This document shows, in pieces, positions 1 through 4,714 of a DNA stretch of 5,921 bases. The number at the start of each line of letters is the position of its first letter. Position 1 is the stretch's first letter. The stretch is from contig NZ_JZWV01000809.1 of assembly GCF_000966975.1 (NCBI RefSeq), forward strand, positions 1-5,921, given 5' to 3'. Source of the DNA: Streptomyces katrae (GTDB lineage: Bacteria; Actinomycetota; Actinomycetes; Streptomycetales; Streptomycetaceae). The notes beneath the pieces are model-generated. The model was not told the origin of the DNA and did not search any database. It saw only the letters and a list, made by a program, of their open reading frames with translations. The position numbers were made by a program, and so were the translations under genes.

Positions 1-627
1 TGGGTCCCGGTCGCGCAGGCCTTCAGCGCCTGGGCCGCCGGCGACGAGAAGCCGCTGATCGAGGCCAACGCCCCGGACATGTCGGACCTCAAGGGCAACG
101 CCGCCTCCGAGAACAGCAACGCCGTCTACACCGCGGTGGAGTGCGCCGACGCCAAGTGGCCGACCAGCTGGGCCAAGTGGGACCGGGACAACACCGAGCT
201 GAACAAGAAGTACCCGTTCCTCACCTGGTCGAACGCCTGGATGAACCTGCCCTGCGCGACCTGGAAGTCCAAGCAGAGCACCCCGATCGAGGTCGGCGCC
301 AAGAGCATCGCCCCGGTCCTGATCGTCCAGTCCGAGCGTGACGCCGCCACCCCGTACCAGGGTGGTGTCGAGCTGCACCGCCGCCTGGCGGGCTCGCGCC
401 TGATCACCGAGCAGAACGCCGGCTCGCACGGCGTCACCAGCCTGGTGAACCCCTGCATCAACACGCGGGTGGAGTCCTACCTGCTGACCGGCAAGGTCGA
501 CGCCGCGGACGTGAAGTGCGGCCCGCACGCCACTCCGGTGCCGCCGGCCCCGGCCGCCGCGAAGTCGCTCGCCCAGGCCCCGGCCTCGGAGCTCGCGAAG
601 CGCGAGGAGCTCCCGGCCGTCCGCTAG
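1..627 (+). CDS. TAP-like alpha/beta hydrolase (S33-type peptidase), C-terminal part; 5' end outside window
   Basis: The frame is open from base 1 to TAG at 625-627, giving the last 208 residues of a larger protein. The fold is the C-terminal half of the tripeptidyl-aminopeptidase-like alpha/beta hydrolases, which are secreted or surface exopeptidases in Streptomyces. Two members of the catalytic triad are visible: Asp in SERDAATPY (bases 340-342), following the strand APVLIVQ, and His in GSHGV (427-429). The nucleophile Ser (GxSxG) would lie upstream and is not in the window. Cysteines in VECAD, LPCA, NPCI and VKCGP fit the disulfide-bonded extracellular members of the family. After the hydrolase fold there is a tail of about 30 residues rich in Pro and Ala that ends in a charged stretch. 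The exact substrate cannot be told. The first ATG in the frame (79) is internal, because homologous sequence continues upstream of it. Family membership is secure; secretion is inferred. Confidence 0.88.
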   Translation, partial: WVPVAQAFSAWAAGDEKPLIEANAPDMSDLKGNAASENSNAVYTAVECADAKWPTSWAKWDRDNTELNKKYPFLTWSNAWMNLPCATWKSKQSTPIEVGAKSIAPVLIVQSERDAATPYQGGVELHRRLAGSRLITEQNAGSHGVTSLVNPCINTRVESYLLTGKVDAADVKCGPHATPVPPAPAAAKSLAQAPASELAKREELPAVR

Positions 628-659
628 GACCCCGGGAGACCCCTTGAGCGGGAGGAGGC

Positions 660-1418
660 TCAGCGCTTCGTGCGCCGGGCCTTCTTCCGCTCCTCCTCTT
701 CCTCGGCCTTGACCTCGGCCGCGTACCGGTCGACGTACTCCTGGCCGGAGAGGTTCAGGATCGCGTACATGATCTCGTCGGTGACGGCGCGCAGCACGGC
801 CCGCTCGCCCTCCATCCCCGCGTACCGGGAGAACTCCAGCGGGGCACCGAAGCGGATCGTGACCCGCCGGATCTTCGGGAGGGTCTGGCCGGGCGGCTGG
901 ATCTCGAAGGTGCCGAGCATCGCGCAGGGGATGACGGGCACCCCGGCCTGCAGGGCCATCGCCGCCACCCCGACCTTGCCCTTGTAGAGCCGCCCGTCGT
1001 GCGAGCGCGTCCCCTCCGGGTAGATGCCGAGCAGCTCGCCCTTCGCCAGCACGCCGAGCCCCTCGCGCAGCGCCGCCTGCCCGGCGTCCTTGCCGGAGCG
1101 GTCCACCGGGATCTGCCCGGCGCTGCGGAAGAACGCGGCGGTCAGCCGGCCCTTGAGCCCGGGCCCGGTGAAGTACTCGGCCTTCGCCAGGAAGGTGATC
1201 CGGCGCCGCAGGATGGCGGGCATCAGGAAGTGGTCCGAGAACGACAGGTGGTTGCCCGCGACGATCGCGGCCCCCTCGTCGGGGATGTTCTCCAGGCCCT
1301 CGATCCGCGGCCGGAACAGCAGCCGCAGCAGCGGACCGAGCAGCACGTGCTTGAGCAGGTGGTAGAACACCCGGCGCTTCCCTTCACCCGACGGTCGGAC
1401 CACGGACGGATCAGCCAT
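660..1418 (-). CDS. 1-acyl-sn-glycerol-3-phosphate acyltransferase family protein (PlsC/LPLAT)
   Basis: The protein has 252 residues, the usual size for the actinobacterial PlsC-like family. These enzymes move an acyl chain onto lysophosphatidic acid or a related acceptor at the inner face of the membrane. The acyltransferase motifs appear in order: NHLSFSD (His57-X4-Asp62, the catalytic HX4D), GQIPVDRS (101-108), YPEGTRS (133-139, acceptor phosphate binding) and VPVIP (160-164). A hydrophobic amphipathic stretch (about 17-36) before the domain may dock it to the membrane. The C-terminus ends in a Glu-rich then Lys/Arg-rich tail (about 236-252). The ATG at 1418 has no good ribosome binding site. 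A GTG at 1370 (residue 17) is preceded by GAAGGGAAG at suitable spacing and may be the true start. The gene lies 40 bp after the small membrane protein gene on the same strand and could be co-transcribed with it. Its acceptor specificity cannot be read from the sequence. Confidence 0.93.
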   Translation of the reverse strand: MADPSVVRPSGEGKRRVFYHLLKHVLLGPLLRLLFRPRIEGLENIPDEGAAIVAGNHLSFSDHFLMPAILRRRITFLAKAEYFTGPGLKGRLTAAFFRSAGQIPVDRSGKDAGQAALREGLGVLAKGELLGIYPEGTRSHDGRLYKGKVGVAAMALQAGVPVIPCAMLGTFEIQPPGQTLPKIRRVTIRFGAPLEFSRYAGMEGERAVLRAVTDEIMYAILNLSGQEYVDRYAAEVKAEEEEERKKARRTKR

Positions 1419-1458
1419 GCGGTGGCGAGGAGCGGGCCGTGCGGGGCCCGGGCGGGGC

Positions 1459-1617
1459 TCAGGTGCCGCCGGCGGCGGCCATGCCGAGGGTGAGCAGCCC
1501 CAGCACCACCCAGCCGAACCACAGCCAGCCGTTGCTGCCGAGGGCCACGGAGTACGTGGAGACGGCCACCAGGGCGGCGAAGGTCGTGACGGCCATCGCC
1601 TTAACGGATCCGGTCAT
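1459..1617 (-). CDS. Small two-helix membrane protein, 52 aa, function unknown
   Basis: This short frame runs from ATG at 1615-1617 to TGA at 1459-1461. It encodes a protein with two predicted membrane helices, about residues 7-26 (AMAVTTFAALVAVSTYSVAL) and 31-50 (WLWFGWVVLGLLTLGMAAAG), joined by a short GSNG turn. The N-terminus carries one Lys and no strong charge. It begins 32 nt after the stop of the oxidase assembly gene and ends 40 nt before the acyltransferase, all on the same strand, so it probably belongs to the same transcript. The Shine-Dalgarno is poor (GGGG only 1-2 nt from the ATG), and Met8 is a possible alternative start. I recognise no family; small proteins of this kind do occur in Streptomyces. 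The clean hydrophobic pattern and position support a real gene. Its role is unknown; help with the neighbouring membrane protein is only a guess. Confidence 0.72.
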   Translation of the reverse strand: MTGSVKAMAVTTFAALVAVSTYSVALGSNGWLWFGWVVLGLLTLGMAAAGGT

Positions 1618-1649
1618 GCCCCATGGTGGCGCGCCGAACGGCTCCGGCG

Positions 1650-2624
1650 CTACTGGCCGCGCCCCTGCAGCGAGGCGAGATAGGCGTTGTACGCCTCCAG
1701 CTCCTTGTCGCCGTCCCGGTCCGCGGCCCGGTCCGAGCGCTTCGCGGCCCGTTGCTCCGAGTGGTACCACTGGTACACCAGGGCGATCAGCACCAGCACC
1801 GAGGGGATCTCGCTGAAGGCCCAGGCGATGCCGCCGCCCCAGTGCTGGTCGTCGAGCGGGTCGATGCCCAGGGAGGCCGGCGGGTTCGCGTACGTCTTGA
1901 TCATCGGCTCGCTCGCCATCATCAGGGCGATGCCGAAGAAGGCGTGGAAGGGCATGCCCGCGAAGAGCTCCAGCATCCGCATCACGTAGCCGGGGCGGTG
2001 CGGGCCCGGGTCCACGCCCATGATCGGCCAGAAGAAGATCAGGCCGACGGCCAGGAAGTGCACCATCATGCCGATGTGCCCGGCCCTGCTCTGCATCAGG
2101 AAGTCGAAGAGCGGGGTGAAGTACAGGGCGTAGAGGCTCGCGATGAACATCGGGATGGTGAAGGCCGGGTGCGTGATGATCCGCATGTACCGGCTGTGCA
2201 GCAGCATCAGCAGCAGCTCGCGCGGGCCCTTGCTGCCGCGGGCCGCGGGCGGCAGCGCGCGCAGGGCCAGGGTCACCGGCGCCCCGAGCAGCACCAGGAT
2301 CGGGGTGACCATGCTGATCACCATGTGCTGGATCATGTGGACGCTGAACATGACCATGCCGTAGTCGTTCAGCTTGGTGCACATCACCAGCAGCACCGTC
2401 AGTACACCGGTGACGAAGGCGACCGTCCGGCCCAGCGGCCAGTCGTCCCCGCGCCGGCGCAGCCGCACCACGCCCCAGCCGTACAGGGCGAGCGCCAGCA
2501 GGGAGCCGAACAGGAAGAACGCGTCGAAGGAGAACTCCAGACCGCGCCCGAGGGTGAACGGCGGCAGGTCCATGTTCATGTCCATATCCATGTTCATGTC
2601 CATGCCGTGACCGCTGTGATCCAT
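1650..2624 (-). CDS. Cytochrome c oxidase assembly protein, caa3_CtaG-type multi-pass membrane protein
   Basis: The protein has 324 residues and about seven membrane helices (roughly 32-53, 66-83, 90-121, 153-173, 183-203, 218-236 and 268-287). The core matches the caa3_CtaG family, which helps deliver copper or assemble haem-copper oxidases in the membrane. Candidate metal ligands sit in or next to helices: HMIQH (His96, His100), MMVHFL (His189) and MPFHAF (His227), with many Met residues around them. The N-terminus before the first helix is extremely rich in Met, Asp and His (MDHSGHGMDMN, then MDMDMNMD), suggesting copper binding outside the membrane. The C-terminal 40 residues are charged and probably cytoplasmic. 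AAGGGAG lies 7 nt before the ATG at 2622-2624 and favours it over an upstream in-frame GTG at 2657. The gene follows the palindrome ending pfkA, so it probably has its own promoter. Family assignment is firm; the exact oxidase served is not known. Confidence 0.9.
   Translation of the reverse strand: MDHSGHGMDMNMDMDMNMDLPPFTLGRGLEFSFDAFFLFGSLLALALYGWGVVRLRRRGDDWPLGRTVAFVTGVLTVLLVMCTKLNDYGMVMFSVHMIQHMVISMVTPILVLLGAPVTLALRALPPAARGSKGPRELLLMLLHSRYMRIITHPAFTIPMFIASLYALYFTPLFDFLMQSRAGHIGMMVHFLAVGLIFFWPIMGVDPGPHRPGYVMRMLELFAGMPFHAFFGIALMMASEPMIKTYANPPASLGIDPLDDQHWGGGIAWAFSEIPSVLVLIALVYQWYHSEQRAAKRSDRAADRDGDKELEAYNAYLASLQGRGQ
2569..2603 (-). repeat. 18-bp-period tandem repeat encoding the Met-Asp/Asn motif
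   Basis: The 17-base word TCCATGTTCATGTCCAT (+ strand) occurs at 2569-2585 and again, identical, at 2587-2603, an 18-base period. It is in frame and encodes the repeated DMNMDM pattern at the N-terminus of the oxidase assembly protein (residues about 8-19). The period is six codons, so gain or loss of a unit would change the number of Met ligands without shifting the frame. Confidence 0.85.
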
Positions 2625-2631
2625 GCCTTGA

Positions 2632-2638
2632 CTCCCTT
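2632..2638 (-). promoter_or_regulatory. Ribosome binding site of the oxidase assembly gene
   Basis: AAGGGAG on the minus strand, 7 nt ahead of the ATG at 2624. It decides the start, because the alternative GTG at 2657 has no comparable site and would add 11 residues without family support. Confidence 0.7.
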
Positions 2639-2639
2639 G

Positions 2640-2661
2640 ACTGTGGCGCCCCACCACAGTA
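2640..2661 (-). promoter_or_regulatory. Inverted repeat overlapping a putative -10 box upstream of the oxidase assembly gene
   Basis: Perfect 7-bp arms ACTGTGG (2640-2646) and CCACAGT (2654-2660) are separated by 7 nt. On the minus strand TACTGT (complement of 2656-2661) resembles an actinobacterial -10 box (TANNNT) and overlaps the outer end of the repeat. This would give a leader of roughly 27-30 nt to the ATG at 2624. No -35 box is recognisable; that region lies inside the palindrome that ends pfkA. The repeat could be an operator or a leader hairpin. The arms do not match a metal-regulator operator I know, so the regulator is open. Confidence 0.35.
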
Positions 2662-2663
2662 GT

Positions 2664-2697
2664 GCCGCCCCCGGACGCGATCGCGTCCGGGGGCGGC
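2664..2697 (-). terminator. Perfect 34-bp palindrome, probable terminator of pfkA
   Basis: Two perfect 17-bp arms meet at the centre (GCGA|TCGC between 2680 and 2681) with no unpaired spacer. The outer arm is GCCGCCCCCGG. It starts 26 bp past the pfkA stop codon and is followed by the next gene's leader. There is no T-run on either side, as is common for Streptomyces terminators, which rely on a very stable GC stem. Being symmetric it could act on transcripts from both directions. Confidence 0.75.
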
Positions 2698-2722
2698 CGA
2701 AGGGGTCAGAACGGGTGCAACA

Positions 2723-3748
2723 TCACAGAACCGTCTGCGCCTCGTCGTAGCGCGCGTCCGGGACCGTCTTGAGGTGCGAGGTCGCCTCCGCGAGCGGGAC
2801 CATCACGATGTCCGTGCCGCGCAGGGCCGTCAGCATGCCGAACTCGCCCCGGTGCGCCGCCTCCACCGCGTGCCAGCCGAAGCGGGTGGCCAGGACCCGG
2901 TCGTAGGCGGTGGGCGTGCCGCCGCGCTGGACGTGGCCCAGGATGACCGGACGGGCCTCCTTGCCCAGGCGGCGCTCCAGCTCCACGGCGAGGATGTTGC
3001 CGATGCCGGCGAAGCGCTCGTGCCCGTACTGGTCCGTGCCGCCCTGCTGGTAGTCCATCGTGCCGGGACGGGGCTTGGCGCCCTCGGCGACCACGACGAT
3101 CGCGAACCGCTTGCCGGCCGAGAAGCGCTCGCCGACGATCGCCGTCAGCTCCTCGATGTCGAAGGGCCGCTCCGGCACCACGATGGCGTGCGCGCCGGCC
3201 GCCATGCCCGAGTGCAGGGCGATCCAGCCGGTGTGGCGGCCCATGACCTCGACGACCATCACGCGCTGGTGCGACTCGGCGGTGGTCTTCAGCCGGTCGA
3301 GGGCCTCCGTGGCGACGCCGACGGCGGTGTCGAAGCCGAAGGTGACGTCGGTGGAGGAGATGTCGTTGTCGATGGTCTTCGGCACGCCGACGATGGGCAG
3401 ACCGCCCTGCGCGAGCAGGTTGGCGGCCTTCAGCGTGCCCTCGCCGCCGATCGGGATGATCGCGTCCAGGCCGAGGTCCGCGACATGGCCGCGGGCGCGC
3501 TCCACTCCGTCGCGCAGGTGCGCGGGCTGGACGCGGGAGGAGCCGAGGATGGTGCCGCCGCGGGCCAGGATGCCGGCCACGGAGTCCAGGTCGAGCTTGC
3601 GGTAGTCGCACTCCAGCAGGCCGCGCCAGCCGTCGTGGAAGCCGATGACCTCGTCCCCGTGGTCGACGACCGCGCGGTGCACGACGGAGCGGATGACGGC
3701 GTTGAGGCCGGGGCAGTCGCCACCGGAAGTGAGCACACCAATGCGCAT
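2723..3748 (-). CDS. pfkA: 6-phosphofructokinase, actinobacterial PfkA type
   Basis: The protein has 341 residues, the usual length for the Streptomyces enzymes. It phosphorylates fructose 6-phosphate to fructose 1,6-bisphosphate in the cytoplasm, the committed step of glycolysis. Conserved motifs are complete: SGGDCPGLNAVIR (8-20, nucleotide phosphates), GGEGT (101-105), PKTIDND (123-129, catalytic Asp127), MGRHTGW (169-175, substrate), PERPFD (192-197, Glu193) and GHVQRGGTPTAYDR (271-284, His272 and Arg275 binding the sugar phosphate). Gly104 is the residue of ATP-using enzymes, where pyrophosphate enzymes have Asp; Lys124 is more typical of pyrophosphate or group III enzymes. ATP is the likely donor by analogy with Streptomyces PFKs. 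ATG at 3748 fits the family N-terminus MRIGVLT. The Shine-Dalgarno is modest (AAAGG, 11 nt away). A GTG at 3790 keeps the frame open but adds non-homologous residues. Streptomyces usually carry several pfkA paralogues; which one this is cannot be settled here. Confidence 0.96.
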   Translation of the reverse strand: MRIGVLTSGGDCPGLNAVIRSVVHRAVVDHGDEVIGFHDGWRGLLECDYRKLDLDSVAGILARGGTILGSSRVQPAHLRDGVERARGHVADLGLDAIIPIGGEGTLKAANLLAQGGLPIVGVPKTIDNDISSTDVTFGFDTAVGVATEALDRLKTTAESHQRVMVVEVMGRHTGWIALHSGMAAGAHAIVVPERPFDIEELTAIVGERFSAGKRFAIVVVAEGAKPRPGTMDYQQGGTDQYGHERFAGIGNILAVELERRLGKEARPVILGHVQRGGTPTAYDRVLATRFGWHAVEAAHRGEFGMLTALRGTDIVMVPLAEATSHLKTVPDARYDEAQTVL

Positions 3749-3776
3749 GGCAGAGAGAACCTTTGCAACGTGGGCC

Positions 3777-3800
3777 GACGACCGGACCACGTCGTCCGGT
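3777..3800 (-). promoter_or_regulatory. Stem-loop(s) in the pfkA 5' leader
   Basis: ACCGGAC (3781-3787) and GTCCGGT (3794-3800) form a perfect 7-bp inverted repeat with a 6-nt loop, about 33 nt before the pfkA ATG. An overlapping alternative, GACGAC (3777-3782) with GTCGTC (3791-3796), uses some of the same bases, so the two stems exclude each other. It may be an operator or a leader RNA structure. No known riboswitch is recognised. Confidence 0.4.
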
Positions 3801-3814
3801 TGGAACTAACCGTC

Positions 3815-3820
3815 ACCCTA
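3815..3820 (-). promoter_or_regulatory. Candidate -10 box of the pfkA promoter
   Basis: TAGGGT on the minus strand matches the Streptomyces housekeeping -10 pattern (TAGRRT-like). It lies about 67 nt before the pfkA ATG, placing the start of transcription near 3808 and the leader hairpin inside the transcript. No convincing -35 hexamer is found 16-19 nt further upstream. The region 3841-3890 is noticeably richer in A/T than its surroundings, as expected for a promoter. Confidence 0.35.
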
Positions 3821-3894
3821 CAAGCGGTTTCCGGCTGGGCTGAACCATCCTCCACACCAAGGACCTACCAAACGGAAGATCGTACGAAAGCACG

Positions 3895-3927
3895 TCGGCC
3901 CGGACCCCCTGGGGGAGTCCGGGCCGA
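3895..3927 (-). terminator. Probable terminator of the murT-gatD operon
   Basis: An 11-bp perfect stem, TCGGCCCGGAC (3895-3905) with GTCCGGGCCGA (3917-3927), closes an 11-nt loop. It lies 37 bp after the gatD stop codon and before the pfkA promoter region. Downstream on the minus strand the sequence is only mildly T-rich (GTGCTTTCGT), again typical of high-GC actinobacteria. It separates gatD from pfkA transcription. Confidence 0.75.
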
Positions 3928-3964
3928 ACGGCGTGCGGAAGGCGTACGGAGGCCGCCGCGCGGG

Positions 3965-4693
3965 CTACGCGGGCTGCGTGGCCGCCGCGATGCGCTCCGC
4001 GCGCAGCGCGTCGTACCAGCGGTCGTCTATGGCCGGCAGCGCGTTCACGTCGAGGGCCAGCTTCAGCAGCAGGTCCGCGATCAGCGGGTTGCGGGCCATT
4101 ACGGGGCCGTGCATGTACGTACCGAAGACGGTGTCGTTGTACGCGCCCTCGGTGCCGTCGCCGGTGCCGTTGCCCCGGCCCAGCCGGGTCCGGGCGAACG
4201 GCTTGGCCGTCGGGCCCAGGTGCGTGACGCCCTGGTGGTTCTCGAAGCCCGTCAGCGGGGGGAGGTTCAGCCGCGGGTCGATGTCGGCGAGCACGTCACC
4301 GACGCACCGCTCGCCCTCGCCGCGCACGGTCACCACGTCCAGCAGGCCGAGGCCCTGCTGCCGCTCGCCCATGTCGTTGACGAACTCGTTGCCGAGGATC
4401 TGGTACCCGGCGCAGACGGAGAAGACGATCGCCCCGTTCGAGACGGCGCGCTCCAGGCCGCCGTCGCGCAGCAGCCGCTCCGCGGCCAGCCGCTGCGGCC
4501 GGTCCTCGCCGCCGCCGATCAGGTAGATGTCGCCCGAGGTCGGGATGGGCTGGTCGCTGCGCACGTCCACGCGCTGCACGTCCAGGCCGCGCTGGCGTGC
4601 CCGGCGCTCCACCACGAGTACGTTGCCCTGGTCTCCGTACGTGCTGAGCAGGTCGGGGTAGACCCACACCAGACGCAGGCTGTTGTCGCTCAT
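3965..4693 (-). CDS. gatD: Lipid II isoglutaminyl synthase, glutamine amidotransferase subunit GatD
   Basis: The protein has 242 residues and is a class I (triad-type) glutaminase of the CobB/CobQ-like group. It releases ammonia from glutamine and passes it to MurT, which amidates the alpha-carboxylate of D-Glu in the peptidoglycan stem of lipid II at the inner face of the membrane. The nucleophile is Cys94 in SVCAGYQILG and the triad His is His195 in GTYMHGP, close to Cys94/His189 of Staphylococcus aureus GatD. Other family marks are the N-terminal VYPDLLSTYGDQGNV (11-25), IGGGEDRPQ (59-67) and GFENHQG (149-155). AGAGGA lies 7 nt before ATG 4693 and supports this start. The gene begins 21 nt after the murT stop, so the two are translated from one message. 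Cobyric acid synthase-type enzymes are the nearest alternative, but the MurT partner next door settles the call. Confidence 0.95.
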   Translation of the reverse strand: MSDNSLRLVWVYPDLLSTYGDQGNVLVVERRARQRGLDVQRVDVRSDQPIPTSGDIYLIGGGEDRPQRLAAERLLRDGGLERAVSNGAIVFSVCAGYQILGNEFVNDMGERQQGLGLLDVVTVRGEGERCVGDVLADIDPRLNLPPLTGFENHQGVTHLGPTAKPFARTRLGRGNGTGDGTEGAYNDTVFGTYMHGPVMARNPLIADLLLKLALDVNALPAIDDRWYDALRAERIAAATQPA

Positions 4694-4700
4694 GCTCTTG

Positions 4701-4706
4701 TCCTCT
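4701..4706 (-). promoter_or_regulatory. Ribosome binding site of gatD
   Basis: AGAGGA on the minus strand, 7 nt before the gatD ATG, inside the short murT-gatD gap. It confirms the start at 4693 and independent initiation of gatD on the shared message. Confidence 0.65.
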
Positions 4707-4714
4707 ATGGGTGA

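Noticed and set aside
592..606. CTCGCG-AAG-CGCGAG hairpin near the end of the hydrolase gene
   Set aside because: It lies inside codons for an Ala/Glu/Arg-rich tail, is short, and is explained by local codon choice in high-GC DNA.
1433..1450. Inverted repeat CGGGCC-N6-GGCCCG between the small membrane gene and the acyltransferase gene, as a terminator
   Set aside because: Only 6 bp in a region that is almost all G and C, where such matches arise by chance. The gap is short and the genes look co-transcribed.
1459..2382. A 307-codon minus-strand frame that joins the small membrane protein to an upstream extension
   Set aside because: The upstream part overlaps the oxidase assembly gene in another frame and reads as Arg/Pro/Gly/Ala-rich noise. 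Only the last 52 codons, after the oxidase stop, look like protein.
3749..3790. Extending pfkA to a GTG at 3788-3790
   Set aside because: The added 14 residues do not match the family N-terminus, which begins MRIGVLT, and the extension would start inside the leader hairpin.
2774..4714. A 646-codon open frame on the plus strand, antisense to pfkA and gatD
   Set aside because: It mirrors the third-position GC bias of the two real genes. The translation is low-complexity (rich in Arg, Ala, Val, Asp, Gly, Gln and His), has no recognisable domain, and runs across the intergenic terminator and promoter.
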